A stretch of 64,000 nt of DNA from Muribaculaceae bacterium (lineage in GTDB: Bacteria; Bacteroidota; Bacteroidia; Bacteroidales; Muribaculaceae), in contig VSPD01000008.1 of NCBI GenBank assembly GCA_009775125.1, positions 1-64,000 of the forward strand, written 5' to 3'. Both the position numbers and the translations under genes were made by a program. The notes under the pieces were generated by a model. The model worked only from the letters and a program-made list of their open reading frames with translations. It was not told the DNA's origin and ran no database searches. Positions 54,602 to 63,285 of this stretch are shown in pieces (the stretch's first letter is position 1; each line of letters opens with the position of its first letter).

Positions 54602-55631
54602 ACGGAATTTGTTTCATTATCAGAATTAATAATACACATAACGGATACATCACAATAAATCTTGTAAATCCATTATCGATATAGTCGAATTTCAATATAA
54701 TTGAGAGAAGAGTGTTTTGTATCAAATATATTCCCAAGCTCAAACCACTCCATTTAGCCAAAATACGCGGCCATTTTGAATCCAAAAATTCGCTACTGAC
54801 AAAATTGCAGTTTTTCACATATACAAACATTGAAACGGCAGTTAACGTACAAAAAATACCGGAATATCCGCCAATTAATATTTCTCGCGTTTCATTTATA
54901 TAATTATTGTATTCAGTAAATAATATTACAAATGCAGAAATTACTCCGGAAAAATACAGTACTTTTCTGGTTTTCTTTGAAATGTCAAAATTTCCTAAAT
55001 AATAGCCTAAGAATATAAATATGAAGTACTCACAACCGAGCAGAAAAATATGACTATATTTTGTTACGCCTAAATCAATGTTAATAGTTGCAGGGATACA
55101 TACCAGGCAAAACGCCAATATAATAAAACCTCTCAACATTTTTCGAGGCATGGCATTACATAATATGCTGACATAAGGAATCGCCAAATATATCCCAATA
55201 AGAGGAATAAAGAACCACATGAAACCGTTAAACTCAAATTGCAAAAACTTCACAATGAATTCTTTTATCGGAAAATCCTCACCGGTAATGTATATATGAT
55301 GAACAAACATCAAGGCATAATACACATTCCATACAATCACAGGCAGTAACAAACGTCCACAACGTCTTTTATAAAATTGGCTAACTGCCCCCCCCCTCAA
55401 TAAGTTAGGCAAAGCAGTGCGCTTTATCAATGTGTATCCTGAAATCATAAAGAAAACATCGACCGGCCATAATACAAAACTATGGGTGAAAATACTGAAA
55501 AAGAAATCCGCCGATTGATTACCGTCAAAATTCCAAAGAGCATAATTCGTACAATGCAAAAGCAATACTCCCGCACATGCACAAATATTCAAGACATCTA
55601 CCCAAATATATCTTTCCTTATTTTCCGACAT
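54582..55631 (-). CDS. Acyltransferase-3 family protein with an in-frame G9 tract
   Basis: Start set at 55631 (MSENKERYIWVDVLNICACA), 349 residues; the longer frame overlaps the upstream GT gene. About ten helices, with ACAGVLLLHCTN carrying the first-helix His and SGYTLIKRTALPNLLRGG the basic loop. The GG of that loop (about codons 79-81, LRGGAVS) is written with nine G at 55388-55396. One base fewer leads to a stop about 15 codons on; one more gives TAG within three codons. In frame as assembled (ON). It should O-acylate the glycan. Confidence 0.87.
   Translation of the reverse strand: MSENKERYIWVDVLNICACAGVLLLHCTNYALWNFDGNQSADFFFSIFTHSFVLWPVDVFFMISGYTLIKRTALPNLLRGGAVSQFYKRRCGRLLLPVIVWNVYYALMFVHHIYITGEDFPIKEFIVKFLQFEFNGFMWFFIPLIGIYLAIPYVSILCNAMPRKMLRGFIILAFCLVCIPATINIDLGVTKYSHIFLLGCEYFIFIFLGYYLGNFDISKKTRKVLYFSGVISAFVILFTEYNNYINETREILIGGYSGIFCTLTAVSMFVYVKNCNFVSSEFLDSKWPRILAKWSGLSLGIYLIQNTLLSIILKFDYIDNGFTRFIVMYPLCVLLILIMKQIPYVRKIV
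55388..55396. repeat. G9 tract in an acyltransferase-3 gene
   Basis: Nine G on the coding strand (C on the plus strand), about codon 80 of 349, in the first cytoplasmic loop. Either frame shift truncates the protein after its second helix. Confidence 0.9.
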
Positions 55632-55653
55632 CACAACTGACAACAAAACAATC

Positions 55654-56817
55654 CTATGAAATAACTGAATATAATAGTTCTTCCCAATTATCCGCAATGT
55701 TTTTCACAGAGAAACACTCTGCAATCCTATACCCTTTTTTTCTAAGTCTTTCCTGTAAAGACATATTGTCTGCCAACTCAACTAATTTTTTAACATATTC
55801 GTCAATATTATAAGGTGTTACCAACTGTTCCTCATTTTTAATTATATCTCTAACTGAAGCATAACTATCAAAAGCTATTGGGACCGCACCCTGCGATATG
55901 GCCTCTAATAGAGTCATCGGCAATCCCTCAATCGCACTGGTACTTGCACAAATTTTAGCACTTTCAAAATACGGTTGTGACAACTGTCGTCCATGAAGCT
56001 CTATTCGAGGAATACCTCTCGACATATTTTTAACCGAGTCAAACATCGGGCCATCTCCAATCATAACCAACCTCCATTCAGGCAATTTAAAAAAAGCCTT
56101 TGCCCACACTTTAACCATTAAATCCGGACGCTTCTGCCTGAAATCCATTCTGCCAACCCATAAAATAATATTTGATTTATTATTTATATTATAACTAATT
56201 GGAAACGATACAGGGTTAGAAATAGCTGTCAATCTATCTCTACATACATTCGGGCATAATCCTATGAAATTCGGCACATAACTATTACTTAAAAGGACTA
56301 TTCGATCCGATTTCTCATTCCAATATGAATAAAGAGATTTCAAATAATCCCTGAGTTTTCTCTTACGGTAAGGATAAGCAAATACTCTATAAATCCGCTT
56401 TACTCTCTCAGATAAAGAAGTATTGCGCAACTTACTCAATTCTCCAAACAAACTGTCTAACCCATAATGCGGATCAAAGTGTATTACAGTCAAAGATTTA
56501 CACGAAACAGGTAAATTTGCAAAATTCATACATGTTCCCATGAGTCCACCTTGATTGATAACGACATCAATTTTATTATCAATCAAATATTTACATAAAA
56601 TAAGTTCACCCTGTGAAGAAAGAAAAGTTCTTTCTTCTATAAAATAGATATTATTTGTCGGGTAATTATATTCCGAATCAGAACTACGTTTTACGGTATA
56701 GATGTAATATATCTCATGCCCCCTTTGAGCCAACTCCCTAGCCAACAAATCCGTAACTCGTTCAGTGCCGCCTACATTAGGGTTAAAGAGCCAAGTAAAG
56801 GCAAAAGCAATTCTCAT
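55654..56817 (-). CDS. Family 4 glycosyltransferase
   Basis: A 387-residue GT-B enzyme: RIAFAFTWLFNPNVGGTERV, DVVINQGGLMG (about 85), donor motif ILWVGRMDFRQKRPDLMVK (about 220) and SAIEGLPMTLLEAISQGAVP (about 315). Paralogue of the GT at 51268-52446, but its donor-motif DNA is not palindromic. Very AT-rich. Overlaps the flippase stop by 4 nt (ATGA). Confidence 0.9.
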   Translation of the reverse strand: MRIAFAFTWLFNPNVGGTERVTDLLARELAQRGHEIYYIYTVKRSSDSEYNYPTNNIYFIEERTFLSSQGELILCKYLIDNKIDVVINQGGLMGTCMNFANLPVSCKSLTVIHFDPHYGLDSLFGELSKLRNTSLSERVKRIYRVFAYPYRKRKLRDYLKSLYSYWNEKSDRIVLLSNSYVPNFIGLCPNVCRDRLTAISNPVSFPISYNINNKSNIILWVGRMDFRQKRPDLMVKVWAKAFFKLPEWRLVMIGDGPMFDSVKNMSRGIPRIELHGRQLSQPYFESAKICASTSAIEGLPMTLLEAISQGAVPIAFDSYASVRDIIKNEEQLVTPYNIDEYVKKLVELADNMSLQERLRKKGYRIAECFSVKNIADNWEELLYSVIS

Positions 56818-58364
56818 CTTAAAAAAATTTTTTGATAGAATAATCCAACAACACTACGAAAATGCTTATTTCCCACAAAGTAAACAGAAGATATTACAAT
56901 TAGAAATATCAACGAAACAATAAAAACATATTTTATCCAAATTATAACGGACACCGTAGCGGGTAAAGTTACCAAATAGTCAATAATACTGTTACAAAAA
57001 ACAATTGAAAGAAATGAAAAAAAGAAGCATTTAAAATATCCATTCCAATAATTCCAAACAGATACTTTTAGACCAGATCTAAATAAAAAATACGGCTTCC
57101 ACAACTCAACAATTACAATCAGGCTAATAATCCCGGCACACAAAACACCTTTCAATCCAAAAAAATAGCCACCAACAAGAGCAACAATTACATAAATCAG
57201 TGCTTCTGCCAAAGGAGCCCAAACATCATAAAAAAGCCCATATCCAAAAATAAACTGGTCAACAGTGCTTCTCGTAAACGAAAGGAAAGTTTTAATTAGT
57301 ATTAAAACCACAATCACACCTGAAAGTATATATTCCTCTCCAACCCAAATTGATATAAATGAATCTATTGATTTGTATAATATATACACGATAAATGTCG
57401 CAACAAAGAATTGAAGTGAAAACATCTGCCAAAACACAGACATAATCTTCGTTTTATTACCTTCCGCTATTAAATTCCCCACTCCCGCACCTGAACTACT
57501 TAAAAAAGTATTCAGCAACACATTCAATTTATCTACAATCATCAAATAATTCCCAACCATTGCAACACCTCCAAGACTCACAAACATATAGATAAAAAAT
57601 GACTGTGATTGAAATTGAGCAAAACCGGCAATCTTGTGGACGAAGAGCTGTTTGGTTTTGGTCATTACTTCCGGGTATTGGCGGAAGAGGGCGCGGCCGG
57701 AGGAGATGGAGGCGCGGAGCCAGGGGTAGGTTTGGTTGATTTTCCAGTTAAGGATGAAGGAGTAGATGATGCCGAAGGTGAATTCGATGATAACCCAGAG
57801 GTAGTAGGAGCCTGTGTACCAGGCAAGCACCATCTGGATGAGGGTTTTAATGATGTTCGCAGTCTGGAAATAGGCCGTAACGACGTAGTTGCGCTGGTCG
57901 GCTCCGAGGAGGTTCTGGCGATAGTTGATGAAGTAGCCAATGAGCGATGAGCCGAGGAATGAGAAATAGGCGAAATAGATGAGAGTGATAGGGAAGCCGG
58001 TGTTATCGGAGGGAAAGATGAGGGGGAGGAAGAATGAGAGCAGTATGCCGGCTGCGAGAATGATAAGGCCTATCCAACGGTAAAGGTAGCCCATCACGGA
58101 GATTATTTCGTTTATTTTGTTTTGGTCGTGGTCGTAAAGAGGCTTGTAGAGGAGATAGCCGATGGCAGACCCGACTCCGAGCTCGGCAAGGTTGAGGAAA
58201 CCGAGGAGGTTCTGCAACGTGCCGGTGAGGCCGACGAAGTCAGCTCCAAGGGTGTCAAGGAATATTTTACGTGAAAAGAAACTCAGCGCCAGCGTCAGGA
58301 AGTAAAATATAAGGTTGACGCGGGCGTTAAGCAGTGTTTTCTTTACGCGTGATTCTTGAGCCAT
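56814..58364 (-). CDS. Wzx-type polysaccharide flippase, compositionally chimeric
   Basis: A 516-residue MOP-superfamily flippase with about fourteen helices (KKTLLNARVNLIFYFLTLAL at the N-terminus). It moves the undecaprenyl-linked repeat unit to the periplasm. The first 250 codons (58364 to about 57610) have backbone GC-rich codon use, and the remaining 265 codons abruptly become AT-rich like the rest of the locus. The change is within LFVHKIAGFAQFQ. This looks like a recombination junction that kept the frame and made a hybrid flippase. First AT-rich gene after wzc; separated from it by 163 bp. Confidence 0.88.
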   Translation of the reverse strand: MAQESRVKKTLLNARVNLIFYFLTLALSFFSRKIFLDTLGADFVGLTGTLQNLLGFLNLAELGVGSAIGYLLYKPLYDHDQNKINEIISVMGYLYRWIGLIILAAGILLSFFLPLIFPSDNTGFPITLIYFAYFSFLGSSLIGYFINYRQNLLGADQRNYVVTAYFQTANIIKTLIQMVLAWYTGSYYLWVIIEFTFGIIYSFILNWKINQTYPWLRASISSGRALFRQYPEVMTKTKQLFVHKIAGFAQFQSQSFFIYMFVSLGGVAMVGNYLMIVDKLNVLLNTFLSSSGAGVGNLIAEGNKTKIMSVFWQMFSLQFFVATFIVYILYKSIDSFISIWVGEEYILSGVIVVLILIKTFLSFTRSTVDQFIFGYGLFYDVWAPLAEALIYVIVALVGGYFFGLKGVLCAGIISLIVIVELWKPYFLFRSGLKVSVWNYWNGYFKCFFFSFLSIVFCNSIIDYLVTLPATVSVIIWIKYVFIVSLIFLIVISSVYFVGNKHFRSVVGLFYQKIFLR

Positions 58365-58380
58365 TAACTAAGACAGGGAT

Positions 58381-58520
58381 TACATTGTCTTTCTTAGACA
58401 GGAGAACAGGAAGAACAGGAGTTATATTCTTGTTCCTTCTATTCTCTTGTACTTAATTATTTGACAGGGGTACAAATGTAACAGGGGTTAAAATTTCTTG
58501 TTTCTTTTGTTCTCCTGTCC
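58381..58520. repeat. Hairpin-forming purine-rich repeats between wzc and wzx
   Basis: GACAGGAGAACAGGAAG, then ACAGGAG at 58401-58425, can pair with TCTTGTTCCTTCTATTCTC at 58426-58451, and alternatively with TTGTTCTCCTGTCC at 58507-58520. The units resemble the terminator arms at 10350-10411. In the leader between two operon genes it could act as a processing or partial termination site. Confidence 0.55.
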
Positions 58521-58527
58521 AAACTCT

Positions 58528-60999
58528 TTACGATTCGGAGGTGTAGTATTGGGAGGCGCGGGAGCCGTAGGAGTAGCCGTAGTGGTAGCCGTAACGGGAT
58601 CCGTAGCGGGAGGAGGTGGAGTCGGTGCCGTTGAGGATGATGGAGATGTTGCGATAGCGACGGTCGTTGTAGAGACGGTCGATTTCGGGGAGCATCGAGC
58701 GCTGGAAAAGGCCGGCACGGATTACGAAGAGCGTGGTGTCGGCTACGCGGTTGATAATGGCAGCGTCGGCAACAATCTCTATGGGCGGACAGTCGAGGAA
58801 GATGTAGTCGTATTGGTCGCGGAGCGATGTGATGAGTGATTCGAGTCGTCCGTTAAAGAGGAGCTCGGTGGGGTTGGGAGGAATCGTGCCTATGGGAATA
58901 ATGTCGAGGGGCGATTCAGCATTGCCGCGTATTATTATGTCGCCAACGTTGGCGGTACGTCCGGCGAGATATGAGGCAATGCCGGGTGTTTTTGAACCCG
59001 CGGCTGCTTGCGCATAATGAGAAAGCGATCCGCGACGGAGGTCGAGGTCGATCACGAGCACGCGTTTTTCCTTAATGCCGAGAGAGAGAGCAAGGTTGTA
59101 GGCAACGAAGGTCTTGCCGGAACCGGGATTGGCGGAGGTAACGGCAATGACGGAGGCATGGCCGGTTTCGGGAGTCATGAATTCGAGGTTGGTACGCACT
59201 ACACGGAAGGCCTCATTGATGATGTCGCGGCTATGCGGCTTTACCACGATGAGGGGGTCGGCATCCTTGCACTCGCCCTTGTTGCCGGGACGACGGAAAG
59301 TCTTGCCTGAGTTTTTCTTGCCGGTCTGGGGAATTTCGCCAACAAACGGAGCTGCAAGATTTTCGATATCCTTGCGTCCGCGCACCACGGTGTTGAGCAT
59401 TTCTTTCAGCACGATAATCACAAGGGGAATAGCGATACCGATTACAGCGGCGACAAGCAGAATCATAGTGCGTGCCGGGGCTGTGGGTGCGGAAGAACCG
59501 TCGGGAGTGCGAATCACGCGTGTGTTATAGGCTGTGAAGGCTTGTGAGAGCTCGTTTTCCTCACGTTTTTGCAGGAGGTAGAGGTAGAGTGATTCCTTTA
59601 CTTTCTGCTGGCGTTCAACAGAAAGAAGGTACTTGGCTTGCTTGGGGTTAGACGCAATTTGCGCAGTGGCCTGGCCGGACGAACTTTGGAGAGTGTGAAT
59701 CTGGGCGTTGAGAGCAAGAATCTGGTTGTCGATCGACGAAAGGAGCGCAGAGCGAAGGCCTGCAAGGTTTCGGTCCATTTCCTGAACAAGAGGGTTAGCC
59801 TCAGAGGAAGCGGCCACGAGCGAGTTGCGCTCAGCCAGGGCTGTGTTGTAGGCCGAAATCTCCGACGAAACGTTGAGCGACTGCACGCCCGACGAAACGG
59901 GCAACGCCTGGTTGGAGTTGGCGGCATTGGAGAGGTAGTTGCGTATGTAGCGGGCCATGTACAACTGGTTGTTAAGGTCCTTGATGCCTGCCTGGGCTTC
60001 CTGGGCCTGCGACATGTACATGGAAGCGACTGCGCCTACGTCGGGAATAAGGTGTTCGGATTTGTAATCGGAAATATCGGAATCGACGTTGCCAAGTTCC
60101 GACTCGATTACGCCGAGGCGGTCGTTGATAAACATAGATGTCGACACGGCAATCTGGTTCTTATCCTTCACCCAGTTCTCATTATATATATTGATTACGT
60201 AGTTGAGGATGTCCTCGGCACGCTGGGTGGATACATCGCGGTAGGAAAGGTTGATGATTGACGATTTTTCGTTGAGATGAGCCACGGTAAGACCGGCGGA
60301 GAAAGCAGGACGCACAGCCGACACGGGGCTTTTCTTTACAGTCATGTCTACATCAAGACCGTCGCGGAATCCCTGGTGGGGAGCGATAACGAGCCGGCCG
60401 ACGGGTGTAGCCACAGTGTCGTTTATAGCTGCTGCGACAGGAGCATGTTCAATTTTTTCGTTATTGAGGCGAAAATCATCGAGAGTGTATTTTCCATCCT
60501 TGATTTTGAGGTCGAACGACGCGGTGCCCGACGGGTCGAGGTCGATAAAATCGACGGCCACGGGCTGCGTGAGTCCGTAGAGAGTGACGGGGTGAAATTG
60601 GCCGGGAGCGGTGTAGCTCACGTCGAGATGCAGACGGCGCACCACCTCGGCCATAAGGTCGGGAGCCTCGATGGCAGAGATTTCGTTGGTAAGGTTGGTC
60701 GACGTGTTGAACAGCCCCATATCCTGAAAGGCATCGGCTTCCGAGCCGCCATATCCCCCTCCCGACGATTTCGAGTCTTTAAGAAGGATAGCAGCCGAGC
60801 GTGTATAGACCGGCGGAGTGGTAAGCACATAATAAAGTCCGATGCCGAGGCACACGGCAAGCGATATAAGGAACCAATACCAGTTGCGGACGCATACACT
60901 CACGATGTCCATTATATTGAACGAATCGTTTTGCTGCTGACGCGCCGCAGGCGCGGAAGGCGTGGCGACAGACGCTGTTTTGGAGTCGACTATTTGCAT
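58528..60999 (-). CDS. Wzc-like polysaccharide copolymerase and tyrosine autokinase
   Basis: An 823-residue fusion of chain-length determinant and BY-kinase. TM1 near 40-60, a long periplasmic region with coiled coil (about 300-480), the Pro-rich second membrane helix near 510-530, then the cytoplasmic kinase: Walker A ANPGSGKTFVAYNLA (about 625), Walker A' VLVIDLDLRRGS (about 660) and Walker B IFLDCPP (about 750). The last 30 residues are tyrosine-rich (SSRYGSRYGYHYGYSYGS), the usual autophosphorylation cluster. It controls polymer length and export together with the Wza-like protein. Confidence 0.94.
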   Translation of the reverse strand: MQIVDSKTASVATPSAPAARQQQNDSFNIMDIVSVCVRNWYWFLISLAVCLGIGLYYVLTTPPVYTRSAAILLKDSKSSGGGYGGSEADAFQDMGLFNTSTNLTNEISAIEAPDLMAEVVRRLHLDVSYTAPGQFHPVTLYGLTQPVAVDFIDLDPSGTASFDLKIKDGKYTLDDFRLNNEKIEHAPVAAAINDTVATPVGRLVIAPHQGFRDGLDVDMTVKKSPVSAVRPAFSAGLTVAHLNEKSSIINLSYRDVSTQRAEDILNYVINIYNENWVKDKNQIAVSTSMFINDRLGVIESELGNVDSDISDYKSEHLIPDVGAVASMYMSQAQEAQAGIKDLNNQLYMARYIRNYLSNAANSNQALPVSSGVQSLNVSSEISAYNTALAERNSLVAASSEANPLVQEMDRNLAGLRSALLSSIDNQILALNAQIHTLQSSSGQATAQIASNPKQAKYLLSVERQQKVKESLYLYLLQKREENELSQAFTAYNTRVIRTPDGSSAPTAPARTMILLVAAVIGIAIPLVIIVLKEMLNTVVRGRKDIENLAAPFVGEIPQTGKKNSGKTFRRPGNKGECKDADPLIVVKPHSRDIINEAFRVVRTNLEFMTPETGHASVIAVTSANPGSGKTFVAYNLALSLGIKEKRVLVIDLDLRRGSLSHYAQAAAGSKTPGIASYLAGRTANVGDIIIRGNAESPLDIIPIGTIPPNPTELLFNGRLESLITSLRDQYDYIFLDCPPIEIVADAAIINRVADTTLFVIRAGLFQRSMLPEIDRLYNDRRYRNISIILNGTDSTSSRYGSRYGYHYGYSYGSRASQYYTSES

Positions 61000-61082
61000 A
61001 TTTTGTAGGTGTTGTGGAGTTGGGAGGTTGAGAAGAATTAAACTATCTTCTTATATATTTTCCTTTCTTTGCCTTATATTGC

Positions 61083-61862
61083 CTATTTGAAGACGAGAAC
61101 GCCAATCGACATGAGGAATGTGGCAAGCGACATCCAGAAAGCATATGTTTGAAGGGTATTGCCGTTGACAGTTGAGCCGCGGCGAGCCTTGTTATTAGGT
61201 GTGACATACACCACGTCGTCTTGCTGGAGATAAAAGACCGGAGAGTTGTACACCGAGTTTGCGTCGGTGAGGTCCACCTCATAAACGCTTTGCTTTGCAC
61301 CATCCGTACGTATAATCTTTACATTGGTGCGCTCGCCATCGATTGTAAGGTCGCCGGCATCGGCAATGGCGTCGAGGATTGTAATCTTGTCTTTTTCAAT
61401 GGGAACACGTCCGGGGCTTTTAACCTCGCCGAGCACAGCCACGGAGAGGTTCATAAATTGTACGATAACAACAGGATCCTTCACAAGGTCGCGTCCAATA
61501 AGCTCGCGGCGGATATAGTCGGCTACCTGGTCGCGTGTCATGCCGGCAACGTGGATTTCACCGAGCACCGGGAACACGATGTCGCCGGCCGGATCTACCG
61601 TGTAACCTATACCCTGACCGCCGGAACCAAGAGTGGAAGAATTGGAGCCTGCCGAGAGGTTAAACTGCTCGGTAAGACGGTTGTCGGAGGTTGACACGAT
61701 GATACGAAGCTGATCCTTCGGTTGAATCTTGATTTTGGCGGAGTTGTTGGATACAAACTCCGAGCCACGCTGCACGTCCTGGAAATACACAATGTCTTTG
61801 GGTGCTGAGCACGAGGCAAGCATGGCAACAGCGGCAGAAAGGATTATCGTTCTGAGTTTCAT
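61083..61862 (-). CDS. Polysaccharide export lipoprotein (Wza-like)
   Basis: A 259-residue outer-membrane lipoprotein: signal with lipobox MLASC (Cys about 18), the poly-export domain (about 45-125, IQPKDQLRIIVSTSDNRLTE and DIVFPVLGEIHVAGMTRDQV), and an SLBB-type beta-grasp domain (about 135-215, VAVLGEVKSPGRVPIEKDKI). A C-terminal hydrophobic stretch (about 238-258) probably spans the outer membrane. It forms the export channel working with Wzc. First gene of the locus; 83 bp separate it from the wzc-like gene. Confidence 0.94.
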   Translation of the reverse strand: MKLRTIILSAAVAMLASCSAPKDIVYFQDVQRGSEFVSNNSAKIKIQPKDQLRIIVSTSDNRLTEQFNLSAGSNSSTLGSGGQGIGYTVDPAGDIVFPVLGEIHVAGMTRDQVADYIRRELIGRDLVKDPVVIVQFMNLSVAVLGEVKSPGRVPIEKDKITILDAIADAGDLTIDGERTNVKIIRTDGAKQSVYEVDLTDANSVYNSPVFYLQQDDVVYVTPNNKARRGSTVNGNTLQTYAFWMSLATFLMSIGVLVFK

Positions 61863-62210
61863 TAAAATATGTAGTTATTGCTGTGTTATTCGTGAAGAAA
61901 CGTGAACCCGCAAGTACCGGGCACGGAAACCGGCTGCAAAATTAGCCATTTTCCGTATTATAATTCTATTTTATTTCAAAAAACAGAACATTTTTTCACA
62001 ATTTTGTAACAATTCTTTATTTCCCCTCAACATGACAAGGTGCCATGCCGAAGGTCAGTATGATACTAAAATTGGTTATGAATCGATTTAACAAGCACAT
62101 TGCGATGAGCGGGCCGGCAAGCCTCTTCTACATACACAATCATAGTAACAATCAAGAGGATACAGATATGAGAAAGTAATCCTCCGATATTGACATTTGA
62201 ATTTCAGGCG
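61863..62210 (-). promoter_or_regulatory. Long leader of the polysaccharide locus with a second -7 box
   Basis: About 345 nt of untranslated sequence if transcription begins at the promoter at 62211-62242. A TAATTTTG box at 61937-61944 could give a second, shorter transcript, but no -33 TTG lies at the right spacing. Small stem-forming segments are present, but no convincing attenuator, no reading frame and no NusG-like (UpxY) gene. I see no inverted repeats flanking the promoter that would suggest an invertible switch. Confidence 0.5.
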
Positions 62211-62242
62211 CAAAGTTACGAATTATTTTTCAAACAACCAAA
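62211..62242 (-). promoter_or_regulatory. Main promoter of the polysaccharide locus
   Basis: Minus strand TTTG (62239-62242), 20 bp, TAACTTTG (62211-62218). Transcription would start near 62204. A C11 tract lies 16 bp upstream of the -33 box. Confidence 0.7.
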
Positions 62243-62258
62243 TTTTTAATGAATTTTA

Positions 62259-62269
62259 CCCCCCCCCCC
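62259..62269. repeat. C11 tract upstream of the locus promoter
   Basis: Eleven C on the plus strand (G on the promoter strand), just upstream of the -33 element of the main locus promoter, where an activator or UP-type contact would fall. Confidence 0.9.
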
Positions 62270-62321
62270 GTCAGCTATAACACATTAACAATCAACATAT
62301 TACAACTAAATAATATTCAAT

Positions 62322-63212
62322 TTACATACGAGAACCGGCCACAAGCAGGCCGAGGCTTAGAAGCAGAAGTCCCAAATCAAGCGATTTCTCCTTCACATTC
62401 TTCTCATGAAGGGCTACCACGCCATAGATAAACGGCACAATCACACTTCCGCGACGCACCATCGACACAATCGAAATCATGGCTCCCTCTTGCGACAAAG
62501 AATAGAAATAGGCCACATCGGCAACAGTGAGAAACAGCGCGATACACGGAATCGTCCACCTCCACGTAAATTTTACGGCACCGGCACGTGAATCAAACCT
62601 GAAAAGCAACGACACAATCACGGCCATGAGCAGCAGTTGATACAACGAATACCATGCCTGCACCTCGAGGGGCAAATAATGGCGGAGGAGATATTTGTCG
62701 TAAAGCGCGCTGACGGCTCCCAGCACCATGGCCCCGACCGACATCCACAGCCACGACGACCCTTTGAGCGTGAAACCTTCCTTCTTGCCTATCCTTGATA
62801 TAAAATATAAAGAAAGAAATCCGGCAATGATTCCGGCCCATTGAAGGCCATTTAATCTCTCGCCGAAGATACACAGCGCGCCCACAAGCACGAGCACCGG
62901 ACGCGTAGCGTTTATCGGCCCCTGGATGGTGAGAGGCAGATGCTTGATGGCAAAATAGCCAAGTATCCACGACGACAGCACAATCACAGCCTTAACCACA
63001 ATAAGAAGATGGCCGGCAACCGTGTCGCCAAGGCCCCAATGCCCCGAGGCAAGATTTCCTGCAAGCACCGGACTGAGATACAAAGTGCCGAAAAGCGTGT
63101 TAAGCAGCAGCACGACAAGCACATTATTGCCTCGCACAGATATTTTCTTAAAGATGTCGTAAAACCCCAGACACAGGCTCGATGTAAGCGCAAACAAAAT
63201 CCAGACAGGCAT
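62322..63212 (-). CDS. EamA/DMT-family membrane transporter
   Basis: A 296-residue protein with ten predicted helices in two EamA repeats (about 1-140 and 150-296). Typical segments: PVWILFALTSSLCLGFYDIF at the N-terminus, LTIQGPINATRPVLVLVGAL (about 93) and the matching ISIVSMVRRGSVIVPFIYGV (about 245). It probably exports a small metabolite; the substrate is unknown. Its TAACTTTG box (63232-63239) overlaps the region of the divergent MFS promoter. Confidence 0.88.
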   Translation of the reverse strand: MPVWILFALTSSLCLGFYDIFKKISVRGNNVLVVLLLNTLFGTLYLSPVLAGNLASGHWGLGDTVAGHLLIVVKAVIVLSSWILGYFAIKHLPLTIQGPINATRPVLVLVGALCIFGERLNGLQWAGIIAGFLSLYFISRIGKKEGFTLKGSSWLWMSVGAMVLGAVSALYDKYLLRHYLPLEVQAWYSLYQLLLMAVIVSLLFRFDSRAGAVKFTWRWTIPCIALFLTVADVAYFYSLSQEGAMISIVSMVRRGSVIVPFIYGVVALHEKNVKEKSLDLGLLLLSLGLLVAGSRM

Positions 63213-63231
63213 AAAATCAAAATTTAGGCCG

Positions 63232-63260
63232 CAAAGTTAGGCATTTTTTTCGTAATTTTG
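63232..63260. promoter_or_regulatory. Divergent -7 elements for EamA and MFS genes
   Basis: TAACTTTG on the minus strand (63232-63239) and TAATTTTG on the plus strand (63253-63260) are 13 bp apart, so the two transcripts diverge from a very compact region. Neither has a clear -33 TTG. Confidence 0.55.
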
Positions 63261-63285
63261 CACCCGAATTTTCAAACATCTTGAA

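Noticed and set aside
61863..62321. Invertible promoter (inverton) upstream of the polysaccharide locus
   Set aside because: No inverted repeats flank the promoter, and no site-specific recombinase gene lies in the window.
62249..62431. 60-codon plus-strand frame starting ATG-AAT-TTT and crossing the C11 tract
   Set aside because: Beyond the tract it soon runs antisense into the EamA gene, has no family-like sequence and ends quickly in all tract lengths. Treated as intergenic.
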